A stretch of DNA of 64,000 bases from Clostridium_S neuense (GTDB lineage: Bacteria > Bacillota > Clostridia > Clostridiales > Clostridiaceae): NCBI RefSeq assembly GCF_045310695.1, contig NZ_JBJIAA010000005.1:1-64000 (forward strand). Reading direction: 5' to 3'. The notes beneath the pieces are model-generated. The model worked only from the letters and a program-made list of their open reading frames with translations, searched no databases and was not told the origin of the DNA. Below, in pieces: positions 53,973 through 63,239 of the stretch (positions within the stretch are counted from its first letter, which is position 1; the number at the start of each line of letters is the position of its first letter). The position numbers and the translations under genes were made by a program.

Positions 53973-54389
53973 TTATAATCTTCTCCTAACAACCATTCCA
54001 GGGCATAAGAATAGCTTTTGATCGCCATGAAAATAATATAGGTTTTCGCCATGTTTAGTTGTACAAGCTATTTTTCCTATATGCCATTCATTTTCATAAA
54101 ATAACTCTAAGATGTTACCATAATTTAATGGGTGGCTATTAGTAGTATTATTATATTCTATATAGAATTTCCCTGTTAGAGTATTCTTTTTCAATATACC
54201 ATCTTTAGGTGTGGCATTTAAATATTCTAATATTATTTCTGTATCCTCTAATTTTTTAATTATTTTTTGCAATATGTAAGAAGCCTCTTCATCTTCGAAA
54301 TCACTAATTTCAGTAGTATCAAGTAACTTTTCTAATTTAGTCTTGGTGTCTTCCATAATATCTAATGTCTTTAAATAATTAATATTCAT
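53973..54389 (-). CDS. DUF5348-like protein
   Basis: 138 aa from ATG 54389 (MNINYLKTLDIMEDTK), which follows TAGGGAGGTCTTAAAA; a longer ATG at 54461 has no ribosome site. Helical first half and a C-terminal strand-rich half with TGKFYIEY, LNYGNILELFYENEWHIGKI and LFLCPGMVVRRRL, matching DUF5348, common on clostridial mobile elements. Function unknown. Confidence 0.75.
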   Translation of the reverse strand: MNINYLKTLDIMEDTKTKLEKLLDTTEISDFEDEEASYILQKIIKKLEDTEIILEYLNATPKDGILKKNTLTGKFYIEYNNTTNSHPLNYGNILELFYENEWHIGKIACTTKHGENLYYFHGDQKLFLCPGMVVRRRL

Positions 54390-54932
54390 TTTTAAGACCT
54401 CCCTAACTATACTTATAAAACAAGGTCTAAAACTAATTAGCTCACAGTTCAAACTATTCATTTTGCTGAGAGACGCTCAAAGTCATTAAATATTAAGACT
54501 ATATGTTAAAAATTATTATCTTATAGCTAGAATACGAATATTATTACTTGCACAAAACTTTTTTGTTTTTTAATTGAGATTTACAAACCTGACAACGTTT
54601 ACTTTAAAGCTCATGTAGCTACTTTATCATATGATTTTGGTTATCATCTCTCCTAGGCTGTGTTTGTTTTATAGGCAAAGCTTTATTCTTTCTTTTAAGT
54701 GTAGAACTTAAATTATATACTTAGTATATTACATTATTTTTTGAAAGACAATTCTTTTTATTCAATAATCTTACAACCATGCTAATATTAAAAATATATT
54801 ACTTTGATGCCATAAGTCCATACAAAAATTAGAAAAAAATATGGAACCTCAGGAGAAGCAATTGGTATAATTAAAAATGCTAGGGGCTATATTTTATTGT
54901 TCAATTAAGCAAAAGAGAAAGGGGTTTAAAAA
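54390..54932. other. Non-coding gap upstream of the glycoside-hydrolase-like gene
   Basis: 543 bases with no ORF supported on either strand. GAGAAAGGGGTTTAAAAA at 54914-54932 is the ribosome site of the next gene. No riboswitch or operator recognised. Confidence 0.5.
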
Positions 54933-56222
54933 ATGATGAATTACAGATCTATGTCTTTTCATCAAGCACATCCAAATATTGAATTAGTAAAATTGGGAGC
55001 AAAGCTTGGCTTCAATGACATATGTTTTCAAACTGAAGGAGGTACTTTAAAACCGCTAAAAGAACTAAGGGAAAGAGCTAATGAAAAAGGATATTTTAAG
55101 CTGGCAAAAGAACTTGGAATGACCATAAGTGTGTGGGTGCATGAACTTGAGGATTACGATAAGAGTTGGGGAACTGTGACTTTAGAAAATAAGCTTGTTT
55201 GGGATAAACTTGCTGAACGCTATAATTACATATTAACATCATTACTTCCAGAGATAGATTATCTTGTTTTAACTGCGGTAGAAACAGAAATAAAGCTTAC
55301 AGATGCTTCAATGTTGGAAAAGCTAGTGGCTACCATACTTAAAGTGTGTAGAAAAAATAACAAAAAGCTTATTTTACGTTCTTTTGTATGGCATCCTTCT
55401 GAACTTTATAACTTTCAAAAGGCCATAAAGAATATTCCTGATGATGTAATAATTATGACAAAAAATGTACCTCAGGACTGGCACTTGCGCTCAATTGATG
55501 AGCCTCTTATTGGAAAGGTTGGAGGTAAAAATCAATATGTAGAACTAGATATTGCAGGGGAATATTTTAGAATGGATCATGTGGCAAATTGTTTTACAGA
55601 TATATTGTATAGACAATATAATTCATGGAGGGAAAAGGGGTGTGATGGTATTTCTGTAAGAGTAGATAGGGGTTGGCAGCCAGAGGTTTATCAAAATGTA
55701 GTGTTAAATGAGGCTCAGGAGGTAAATCTTTGGTTTCTCGGATATATTTCTACAGATCGTGATCCAGATAAGGCTTGGTGGGATTATGCTTGCAATACCT
55801 TCGGGAAAAAATGTGCAGCTGTAATGATAGAAGCATTAAAGACTACAGGAGAAGTAATTGCAGAAGGTCTTTGTGTTGAGCGGGAAACCTTTGGAGATAC
55901 AAGAGATAAGGTGCCAGCAATTAATGTTATGCAGGAATATAAAGGTAGCGATAATCCAAGGTATGTTTTTGATGTCAAAGAAGGAGGAACGGCAAGGGCT
56001 TATGATGATAATGAGGATAAAGTTTGGAGGAATCCTTTTTATTATAATTGGTCTTTGTTTAGATGGGATGAAAGCTTTATTAATGTTTATAGAAAGCTTA
56101 GACGTGGTGAACCAGAGAGCATTAGAAGAAAAGAAGAAAGTTATAAAGAAGCACTTTTAAAAGCAAATAAAAGCCTTGAACTTATAGCTTCAGTAAAAGA
56201 AAATTTACCACAGGGTGCATAG
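54933..56222 (+). CDS. Glycoside-hydrolase-like TIM-barrel protein, 5' part ending at an amber codon
   Basis: 429 codons from ATG 54933 (or the adjacent ATG 54936). Alternating strands such as YLVLTAVETEIKL, KLILRSFVWHP, VIIMTKNVPQDW and the segment NQYVELDIAGEYF with DGISVRVDRGW suggest a TIM-barrel hydrolase fold distantly like alpha-glucuronidases; substrate unknown. No signal peptide, so cytoplasmic. The TAG at 56220-56222 is followed in the same frame by 97 sense codons of coding quality to 56513, so the ancestral protein was about 526 aa. Confidence 0.65.
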   Translation: MMNYRSMSFHQAHPNIELVKLGAKLGFNDICFQTEGGTLKPLKELRERANEKGYFKLAKELGMTISVWVHELEDYDKSWGTVTLENKLVWDKLAERYNYILTSLLPEIDYLVLTAVETEIKLTDASMLEKLVATILKVCRKNNKKLILRSFVWHPSELYNFQKAIKNIPDDVIIMTKNVPQDWHLRSIDEPLIGKVGGKNQYVELDIAGEYFRMDHVANCFTDILYRQYNSWREKGCDGISVRVDRGWQPEVYQNVVLNEAQEVNLWFLGYISTDRDPDKAWWDYACNTFGKKCAAVMIEALKTTGEVIAEGLCVERETFGDTRDKVPAINVMQEYKGSDNPRYVFDVKEGGTARAYDDNEDKVWRNPFYYNWSLFRWDESFINVYRKLRRGEPESIRRKEESYKEALLKANKSLELIASVKENLPQGA

Positions 56223-56513
56223 GAATTTTTTAATTTTAAGCTGGAGGAAAATAAATATCACTTAATTGTTATGTGTGAGCTTGAACTTGCTTGGCTTAAA
56301 TGTGAGAGAAGACTATATACAAATTCTAAAGAAGAAAGACAAAAGCTTCTTCCAGAGATTAAAATTCATATAGATAATTTGAAAAAATTGAATGATAGAA
56401 AAGGAGAAAGGCTTCACTGCTGCTGGATGGGGAAGGAATACCATTTAAGTAGAGGAGAATACATTGATATATTAGAGTTTATAAAAATGTTTTTAAATTA
56501 CTGGCAGCTTTAA
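56223..56513 (+). pseudogene. 3' part of the same gene beyond the amber codon
   Basis: In frame with the previous entry. The first 16 codons have no start; the first ATG is 56271, giving 80 aa (MCELELAWLKCERRLYTN...). The nearest GGAGG (56243-56247) is 23 bases from that ATG, too far to work well. The frame before the ATG reads FKLEENKYHLIV, continuing one amphipathic helix across the ATG, which argues that this is a C-terminal helical domain cut off by TAG and not a separate gene. Confidence 0.65.
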
Positions 56514-56590
56514 ATTTGTTGAATAACTTCTTTATCATAAGCAAAAACTTATATAAAAACTATAGTTATATAAGGCGGTGATAAAGAATT

Positions 56591-56971
56591 ATGGAAATAA
56601 GAGAAGGACTCATGATTCCACTTGGATATGGAAAATTTGCAAGATCAGATAAAATTATAACCTTGGAGCGTATTGAAGACGAAAGAGGTCCGGGAAGAAG
56701 AACACTTGTATATGTTGAAGATGTTAGATCTCCTATAATAGCTTCAAGATCGGAAAATTCAATTTTAGCAAACATGGTAGAGGTACCAAGGGAAAAGCTA
56801 GAGGCTACAGCTGCTTTAGAATTATTATATGATATTAGTGATGATATACAGCAGATTGGGCCAATGCTTAGAAAGAGTATTAAAAAAGAAGCTGGCTTTG
56901 ATTTAGAAAAAACTGAAAAGCGTATTAGTGAGATTCTTCAGCATGAGATTGATGCTGGAGAGTACATTTAA
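56591..56971 (+). CDS. DUF370/RemA-like protein with C-terminal extension
   Basis: 126 aa. Residues 1-65 follow the RemA pattern: YGKFARSDKIITLERIE then GRRTLVYVEDVRSPIIASRSENSI, comparable to the RemA core in which an aromatic/Arg surface binds DNA. Residues 70-126 form an acidic helical extension that RemA and RemB do not have. A second, typical DUF370 gene is at 5131. GGCGGTGATAAAGAATT precedes the ATG. Possible regulator; not shown. Confidence 0.55.
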   Translation: MEIREGLMIPLGYGKFARSDKIITLERIEDERGPGRRTLVYVEDVRSPIIASRSENSILANMVEVPREKLEATAALELLYDISDDIQQIGPMLRKSIKKEAGFDLEKTEKRISEILQHEIDAGEYI

Positions 56972-56978
56972 GAAAATG

Positions 56979-57035
56979 GGCTATATTTTAAGTAAACTGG
57001 AAAACCAGCAGTTATTTAAAATATAGCCTTTATTA
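56979..57035. terminator. Terminator between convergent genes
   Basis: 13-bp stem GGCTATATTTTAA/TTAAAATATAGCC (56979-56991, 57016-57028), followed by TTTATTAAAA. Shared with the convergent dehydrogenase gene. Confidence 0.7.
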
Positions 57036-57058
57036 AAAAGTACAATAGTAAATTAAAT

Positions 57059-57934
57059 TTAGCCTCCTATAAAATCCCCGCCATTTACATGTATTATTTC
57101 CCCTGTAACGTAAGAAGCATCAGGAGAGGCAAGAAATACATAAGCTGGTGCAAGTTCAACAGGCTGGGCTGGTCTTCCCATAGCAGAATCTGAACCGAAC
57201 TTTCCAACAACTTGAGGGCTGAAGGAAGCTGGAATAAGTGGAGTCCATACAGGTCCTGGAGCAACGGCATTTACCCTTATCTGTCTAGTGAGAAGAGATT
57301 GTGAAAGTGAGCGAGTAAAAGCAACAACGGCACCTTTGGTTGATGAATAGTCTATTAAGGTTTGGTTTCCCTTGTAGGCTGTGATAGATGCAGTGTTTAT
57401 TATAGCTGCTCCTGGTTTTAAGTGAGCAAGTGCTGCTCTTGTCATATAGAACATGCTGAAGATGTTTGTTCTAAAGGTCTTTTCAAGCTGCTCATTTGTT
57501 ATGTCCTCAAGACTGTTTTGAGAAAATTGAACAGCGGCATTGTTCACTAATATGTCTATTTTCTTTAAATCATTTATAGTAGTTTGAACTGCAGTTTTGC
57601 AAAAATTATCATCGGCAACATCTCCGGGAATAAGTACACATCTTCTCTTATGCTGTTCTATGATTTTTTTTGTTTCCTCAGCATCTTCCTTTTCATCGAA
57701 GTAAACTATTGCTACATCTGCACCTTCTTTAGCAAAGGCTATAGCAGTAGCTTTGCCTATTCCACTATCTCCTCCAGTAATTAATGCAACTTTATCCTTC
57801 AGTTTTTCGGAACCATTATAAGCTGGATCTTCAAAAATCGGTCTTGGATTCATTTGAGCTTCTATTCCAGGCTGCTTGTTTTGATGCTGTTCTGGAACTG
57901 ACTTTGGAAAATTTAAATAAAATTGATCATTCAT
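57059..57934 (-). CDS. Short-chain dehydrogenase/reductase, general-stress type
   Basis: 291 aa NAD(P)-dependent SDR related to B. subtilis YdaD/YhdF/YhxC. A 45-residue N-terminal extension (FPKSVPEQHQNKQPGIEAQM) precedes the Rossmann motif GGDSGIGKATAIAF; NNAAVQ, the catalytic Ser (INTAS), Y-x3-K in YSSTKGA, and NAVAPGPVWTPLIP are all present. Probably reduces aldehydes or ketones under stress; substrate unknown. TTTGGAGGCATTAAAAT precedes the ATG. Confidence 0.93.
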   Translation of the reverse strand: MNDQFYLNFPKSVPEQHQNKQPGIEAQMNPRPIFEDPAYNGSEKLKDKVALITGGDSGIGKATAIAFAKEGADVAIVYFDEKEDAEETKKIIEQHKRRCVLIPGDVADDNFCKTAVQTTINDLKKIDILVNNAAVQFSQNSLEDITNEQLEKTFRTNIFSMFYMTRAALAHLKPGAAIINTASITAYKGNQTLIDYSSTKGAVVAFTRSLSQSLLTRQIRVNAVAPGPVWTPLIPASFSPQVVGKFGSDSAMGRPAQPVELAPAYVFLASPDASYVTGEIIHVNGGDFIGG

Positions 57935-58044
57935 ATTTTAATGCCTCCAAATATATTAGATTTATTAATAGTATTGGCATTCATAAAAATATAATTCTAA
58001 AGTTTTTAATTTTGCTATAATAGTAAGTATATGAAGGTGATATT

Positions 58045-58341
58045 ATGGGATTTTTTAAGGGAGAAAAGATTTATAGAGTCGAAGTTACAAAAGAATGTCC
58101 TGTAATGGGTATTAATAAGTTGTATGTTAGCGGAAGTTATTTACCGTCAGTTGAATCATTAAAAAAAGGTAAATTTGGATTTATTCCAGTAGGAATTAAG
58201 GGATGGGTAATTAAGCAATATGGAAAAGAATATTTTTTGCCAGATAAAGGACAAGAAGGATTAGATTTATTTATGCCTGCTTTACAGGAAGATACATTGA
58301 TTTCCTATAATAAGGTGAAGGAATACTGTAAGAAAATATAA
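58045..58341 (+). CDS. Unknown 98-aa protein
   Basis: No recognised domain. Strand-rich: KIYRVEVTKECPVMGINKLYVSGSYLP and FGFIPVGIKGWVIKQYGKEYFLP. GAAGGTGATATT precedes the ATG; it is the only rightward gene in this interval. The next 278 bases hold no gene. Confidence 0.6.
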   Translation: MGFFKGEKIYRVEVTKECPVMGINKLYVSGSYLPSVESLKKGKFGFIPVGIKGWVIKQYGKEYFLPDKGQEGLDLFMPALQEDTLISYNKVKEYCKKI

Positions 58342-58619
58342 TAAAATGAATAGATACTACAAATTTTGCAGAAACGAGAATGTAGGATAGCAGTTAATTT
58401 AAAATGGCTGCTAATTTTTTTGCTTTTATTATTAATTTTTATATGATTTTAAAAGTAAATTGACAAAAAATTCAATAAAATATGAAAATTCAAGCTAAAG
58501 GCTAAATATATGAATATAGTGGTCTTAAATACTCAAAAAGTATAATTTACTAGTATATGTAAATAGTATACAATAGACATGTAAATATATTAAATTACAT
58601 TTTTGGGGGAGGTATTGAT

Positions 58620-59876
58620 ATGGATAAGGTCTTTAAAGGAAGTATCTTGAAGGTAGTTTCGGCTATGGCCGTAATTATCGGGGTGTTTTTTCTTAGCAAT
58701 AAGCCCGCCTATGCAAGTACTATGCATTACGTGTCAAATAATGGATGGTGGGCTAGTGATTCTGGTTCCTTTGATGCAAGCAAAGTAACAGGAAGAGTTG
58801 TCTCTGGGCATTTTCAAGGAAAGGACAAGCCAGAAGGTATAGCAACTTTTTATGATTGCGGCAATAGTACAACAAAACTTATCGTTTGGAATTCTAACGG
58901 AAGTTCTTTTACGCACGTCGACAGCTTTGATTGGACATCAGGGAGTGGTTCCTTTGATTCTAATAAAATTACTGGAAGAGTTGTTGCAGGTGACTTTAAT
59001 GGTGATGGTTATGATGATATAGCTGCATTTTATGATTATGGAAACGGTACAACTAGAATGTTTGTATGGCTTTCTAATGGAAGTTCCTTTACACATGTTG
59101 ATAGCTTCGATTGGATATCAGGAAGTGGTTCCTTTGATGCCAATAAAATTACAGGAAGAGTTGTAGCAGGTGATTTTACAGGAGATGGACGTGATGATGT
59201 AGCTGTATTCTACGATTGTGGAAATACATCAACTAAATTAATGGTTTTTCAATCTACAGGAAGTTCTTTTACACACAATAGCAATTTTGATTGGGTAACA
59301 GGAAACAGTTATGATGCTAATAAGCTCACAGGAAGAGTTGTAGCAGGATATTTTCAAGGTAAAGATAAGCCAGAAGGAATAGCAGCTTTCTATGATTATG
59401 GTGGTGCTACATCAAGTATACACACATGGCTTTCAAGTGGAAGCTCCTTTTCCTATGCTTCTAATAGTGGATGGTGGAAGAGTGATGCAGGTTCTTTTGA
59501 TGCTAACAAAATTACAGGAAGAGTTGTAGCAGGTGACTTTACTGGGACTGGTAGAGATGACATATCAGTATTTTATGATTTAGGCAGCAGCACTACAAGA
59601 GAATATATGTTTCAATCTACAGGAAGTTCCTTCTCACACAACGACAGTTTTGATTGGCTAACGGGAAATAGTTATAATGCAAATAACCTCACAGGAAGAG
59701 TTGTAGCAGGACTTTTTCAAGGTCCTAATAATCCAGCAGGAATAGCAGGTTTCTATGATTATGGCGGTGCTACAACTAAAATACATGTGTGGCTATCTGA
59801 TGCAGTTCCAACTCCATCAGGAACAAAAGGACAAGCTATTGTAGACTATGCAAAGCAATTTTTGAATGTACCTTAG
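58620..59876 (+). CDS. Secreted beta-propeller-like repeat protein, C-terminally truncated
   Basis: 418 aa with a signal peptide (MDKVFKGSILKVVSAMAVIIGVFF..AYA, about 1-32). Six repeats of 55-60 residues follow, each with SFDANKITGRVVAGDFTGDGRDD, AVFYD.G and a FxxTGSSFTH strand, like VCBS/FG-GAP-type or tachylectin-like propeller blades with Asp-rich calcium loops. The end GTKGQAIVDYAKQFLNVP is the first 18 residues of an NlpC/P60 peptidase domain, then TAG. GGGGGAGGTATTGAT precedes the ATG. Probably a wall-binding protein that has lost its hydrolase. Confidence 0.8.
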   Translation: MDKVFKGSILKVVSAMAVIIGVFFLSNKPAYASTMHYVSNNGWWASDSGSFDASKVTGRVVSGHFQGKDKPEGIATFYDCGNSTTKLIVWNSNGSSFTHVDSFDWTSGSGSFDSNKITGRVVAGDFNGDGYDDIAAFYDYGNGTTRMFVWLSNGSSFTHVDSFDWISGSGSFDANKITGRVVAGDFTGDGRDDVAVFYDCGNTSTKLMVFQSTGSSFTHNSNFDWVTGNSYDANKLTGRVVAGYFQGKDKPEGIAAFYDYGGATSSIHTWLSSGSSFSYASNSGWWKSDAGSFDANKITGRVVAGDFTGTGRDDISVFYDLGSSTTREYMFQSTGSSFSHNDSFDWLTGNSYNANNLTGRVVAGLFQGPNNPAGIAGFYDYGGATTKIHVWLSDAVPTPSGTKGQAIVDYAKQFLNVP

Positions 59877-59972
59877 ATAGTTACCATATAAGTAAATTGG
59901 CTACTCAGAGAAGGCTTGTATATTGAATATAGAATATTATAAAGTTTAGTTAGCTGAAATAGTTTATTTTTA

Positions 59973-60045
59973 TTAAGAGCATCGGCTTTATATGCATTAT
60001 TTCTTTATTTTAAATAATGCATGAAGCTGATGCTCTTAAATTATT
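59973..60045. terminator. Strong hairpin terminator
   Basis: Arms TTAAGAGCATC..GC.. and GC..GATGCTCTTAA (59973-60039) with an inner ATGCATTATTT/AAATAATGCAT stem; followed by ATTATTT. More than 25 paired positions. Ends the repeat-protein transcript before the ABC operon. Confidence 0.75.
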
Positions 60046-60136
60046 TCATTTAAAATAATTTTTCTAATGTATGATTTTTTAATACTGTTTGATAAAATAG
60101 AGTTATCAATGCAAAACTTTAAGGATGGGATACAGC

Positions 60137-61069
60137 ATGCTATTAGAAATAAAAAACTTGGTAAAACGCTATGATGAGTTTTTAGCAGTTGATAATGTCA
60201 GCTTTAGTGTAAAAGAAGGAGAAATACTAGGACTTTTGGGACCCAATGGAGCAGGAAAGACTACCATTATAAATTGCTTAATTGGTCTTAAAAGCATAGA
60301 TTCAGGAGACATTAAGGTATTTGGAAAGGAGCTAAAAACAAACGAGCTTGATATAAAAAAGCATATTGGTATAGTTACGCAAAATATATCCATATATTAT
60401 GATTTAAATGCTTATGATAATGTAATGTATTTTGGGGGAATATATGGACTTAGAGGAAAATATCTAAGAGAGTGTGTAGAGGAAGCCTTAAATTTTTGTG
60501 GGCTTTGGGAGGAAAGAAAAAAGTCACCAAAAGCTTTTTCAGGTGGAATGCTTAGAAGGCTTAATATTGCTTGTGGAATTGTACATAAGCCCAAGCTTAT
60601 AATTATGGATGAACCAACAGCAGGAATAGATCCACAATCTAGAAGCCATATTATACAAGGGATTGAGGAGCTTAACAGGAAAGGAACCTCTGTCATATAT
60701 ACCTCTCATTATATGGAGGAAGTGGAGAGGCTATGTAACCACATAATAATACTGGATCATGGCAGAATAATTGCAAGAGGAACTAAGGATGAGCTAAAAA
60801 GCATGATATCAACAGAAGAAAAAGTAAGGATAAAGGTTTCAAGTTTAAATTACACAATTGTAGATAAAATAAAACAAATATATGGTGTGAAGGAATGCAG
60901 TATAAATGAAGAATATATTTATATAATTTCTAAGAAGGATAGCAAAAATCTTGGAAAAATAATAGACATGCTTGTGACCGATGGAATTGAAATTATGGAC
61001 ATAGATATAGATAAGCCTAATATTGAAACTGTATTTTTGACACTTACGGGAAGAACACTTAGAAACTAG
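60137..61069 (+). CDS. ABC transporter ATP-binding protein
   Basis: 310 aa from ATG 60137, after AAGGATGGG; ATG 60125 overlaps that site. Walker A GPNGAGKTT, signature SGGMLRRLNIA, Walker B LIIMDEPTAGIDP, H-loop TSHYMEEVE. DrrA/NatA-type exporter ATPase with a C-terminal regulatory region (about 225-310). First gene of a four-gene operon with two ABC-2 permeases and a sensor kinase, as in drug or lantibiotic-type exporters. Confidence 0.94.
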   Translation: MLLEIKNLVKRYDEFLAVDNVSFSVKEGEILGLLGPNGAGKTTIINCLIGLKSIDSGDIKVFGKELKTNELDIKKHIGIVTQNISIYYDLNAYDNVMYFGGIYGLRGKYLRECVEEALNFCGLWEERKKSPKAFSGGMLRRLNIACGIVHKPKLIIMDEPTAGIDPQSRSHIIQGIEELNRKGTSVIYTSHYMEEVERLCNHIIILDHGRIIARGTKDELKSMISTEEKVRIKVSSLNYTIVDKIKQIYGVKECSINEEYIYIISKKDSKNLGKIIDMLVTDGIEIMDIDIDKPNIETVFLTLTGRTLRN

Positions 61070-61082
61070 AGGAGGAAAAAAT

Positions 61083-62138
61083 GTGAGAATTCTGCATATA
61101 GCCTATTATGTCTTCAAAAAGGAATTTAAAAGTTGTGTTCCACAAATGATATTTCTTCCTTTAATTTTAATACTTATTTTAGGAAATTCATTAAATATTA
61201 TGCATGAAGGTAACATTAAGTTTAATGAATGTGTAGTAGTTTACTCAAGTAGTGACAAGGAGTTTCAAGCAATAGATGGTTTTTTAAAGAAAAACGGAGA
61301 CTTTAGTAAAGAAATAAAACTTGTTAGAGTAAAGCAAAGGAAAGAAGCTGTGGAGGGCTTAAAAGAAGGACAATATAATGGTTTTATTGAAATTAAAAAT
61401 AAAGGCAACATAAAATTATATATTGATTCTGAGAAAAATGCTGATGAGTCTTTAATTACAACCTTCATAAATGCTTATAATTTCTCGGGAAATACAATTA
61501 TTAATGATAATAGTATAAAAAGTGTTAAAATAACTTCAAATAAAAGGATAAACTCAGCCATAAATTATTACTCTGTAACCATGTTAATAATGATTATTTT
61601 ATATTCAGCAGAGTACGGCATAGGGCTTATAAGTGAAGAAGAGGAGATTATAAATAGGACTGCAGGGCTTCCTGTTAAAAGAGAGAAAATTATTATTGGA
61701 AAAATGCTTGGAGTAATTATGATGATGTTTTTAGTAGTTGTTATTATAATTGCAATTTCTAGGGTGTTTTACAAGGCCTATTGGGGAGAAAATTATGTTT
61801 CGCTGATGTTCCCAATAATTTTATTTTCATTTTTGGCTGTGAATTTTGGTATGGCAACTTGTCTCATAGTTAGAGATGGAGCAACAGCTTCATATATCAT
61901 ACAGACCTTCGCCATAATCTTTACGCTTTTGGGAGGAGGATATATTCCAACAAGCTTTTTTAGCCAAGGTTTAAGGAAAATGAGTATATTTTCGCCAAGC
62001 TATGCAGAGCAGAATATAGTATTTAAAATAATTTATGGATATGGACAAAATATAGGCTTATTTTATCTAGAGCTTATAGCATTAGCTACGCTGCTATTTG
62101 GAATTTCAATGCTTTTAACTAGGAGGCGCACAAGATGA
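61083..62138 (+). CDS. ABC-2 type permease
   Basis: 351 aa from GTG 61083 after GGAGGAAAAAAT. One N-terminal helix (MIFLPLILILILGNSL), an extracytoplasmic domain of about 140 residues, then five hydrophobic helices and GGGYIPTSFFSQGLRKMSIFSPSYAEQ, the ABC-2 hallmark before the last helix. Overlaps the next gene by four bases (ATGA). Confidence 0.88.
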   Translation: MRILHIAYYVFKKEFKSCVPQMIFLPLILILILGNSLNIMHEGNIKFNECVVVYSSSDKEFQAIDGFLKKNGDFSKEIKLVRVKQRKEAVEGLKEGQYNGFIEIKNKGNIKLYIDSEKNADESLITTFINAYNFSGNTIINDNSIKSVKITSNKRINSAINYYSVTMLIMIILYSAEYGIGLISEEEEIINRTAGLPVKREKIIIGKMLGVIMMMFLVVVIIIAISRVFYKAYWGENYVSLMFPIILFSFLAVNFGMATCLIVRDGATASYIIQTFAIIFTLLGGGYIPTSFFSQGLRKMSIFSPSYAEQNIVFKIIYGYGQNIGLFYLELIALATLLFGISMLLTRRRTR

Positions 62139-63226
62139 CAGTGTTTATATTTAATATAAAGAGAATTTTAAATAGAAAAAGAGAAATTTTAACCATGTAT
62201 ATAGCGCCCATTATAATATCACTTTTAGTAACACAAATTAGCTTTGATTCTCGCCAATTTAAGGTGGCAGTTGTAAATTATGATAATACTCCTTTAACTG
62301 ATGTTATGATAAAAAGCTTAAGTAGTTCTTATGAAATTGAATATATACATAAAAATGAAATCAATGATAAAATTTTAAGTAAGGAAATAGAATATGCTTT
62401 TGTTATACATAAAGGCTTTACAAAGGAAATAATTCATGGAAATGTACCTAAGGTAGAGGCTTTTTACGATAAAGAAGACAGTTCCTCAAAGCTAATAAAT
62501 TTAAATATATCATCATTTATACATATGGCTAATACTGCAGCAGTAAAAGCTAAGAAAAATTCTAGTGTATTTTATAAAAATATCAATAAGCTTATGGAAA
62601 AGAAAAATTTGAAGGTTTTGCAGCTGGAATCAAATAAAAAGAGAGACATATATCTAGCACTTAAGTTTTTAGTTGTTTTTATGATATATAATGCGTTTAG
62701 TATGACAAGAAAAGTTATGGGGGACAAGGAGGAGAAGCTTAGATTTTTTGCCGCTCCGATAACGGTAAAAAGTTATATGCTTCAGAATATATTTACATTA
62801 TTTATATTAGAGATTTCTCAAGTAATTGTAAATTTTGCTGTGCTTATCCTTCAATATAAATCACTTATGCTGAACTATGTTTTTGAATTACTTTTATTGT
62901 ACAGTGTATTTTCCATTACAGCTGTGGCCTTAGCATTATTTTTTAATTATATAAGTAAGATTTTTTTTAAGGCTAATATTATTGAATTTGTAGTTATTGT
63001 CCCACTTGTTATGCTTGGAGGCTGTTTCTGGGATGTTTCTGTCACTCCTAAAGTATTCCAGTACATTGCTCAATTTATTCCTACAACTTGGATTGTAAAG
63101 GCTACTAAGAATGTATTAGAACAAAAAAGTTATACTGAAATTGTAGCTGATTTATCTGTACTTTTGTTGTTTTCCTTGGTATTTTTGCTGCTTGGCGTAA
63201 TTACTAAAAAGGACATAGTAAATTGA
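62135..63226 (+). CDS. ABC-2 type permease
   Basis: 363 aa, same architecture as the previous gene: N-terminal helix (IAPIIISLLVTQISF), soluble loop (about 40-180), then a five- to six-helix bundle with VIVPLVMLGGCFWDVSVTPKVFQYIAQFIPTTWIVKA. Together the two permeases form the heterodimeric channel. Overlaps the start by ATGA. Confidence 0.88.
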   Translation: MTVFIFNIKRILNRKREILTMYIAPIIISLLVTQISFDSRQFKVAVVNYDNTPLTDVMIKSLSSSYEIEYIHKNEINDKILSKEIEYAFVIHKGFTKEIIHGNVPKVEAFYDKEDSSSKLINLNISSFIHMANTAAVKAKKNSSVFYKNINKLMEKKNLKVLQLESNKKRDIYLALKFLVVFMIYNAFSMTRKVMGDKEEKLRFFAAPITVKSYMLQNIFTLFILEISQVIVNFAVLILQYKSLMLNYVFELLLLYSVFSITAVALALFFNYISKIFFKANIIEFVVIVPLVMLGGCFWDVSVTPKVFQYIAQFIPTTWIVKATKNVLEQKSYTEIVADLSVLLLFSLVFLLLGVITKKDIVN

Positions 63227-63239
63227 TAAAGGAGATATT

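Noticed and set aside
56220..56222. Amber codon as pyrrolysine or other programmed recoding
   Set aside because: No pyl genes or suppressor tRNA in the window and the protein is not a methylamine methyltransferase; a nonsense mutation is simpler. Kept as a finding only for the split gene itself.
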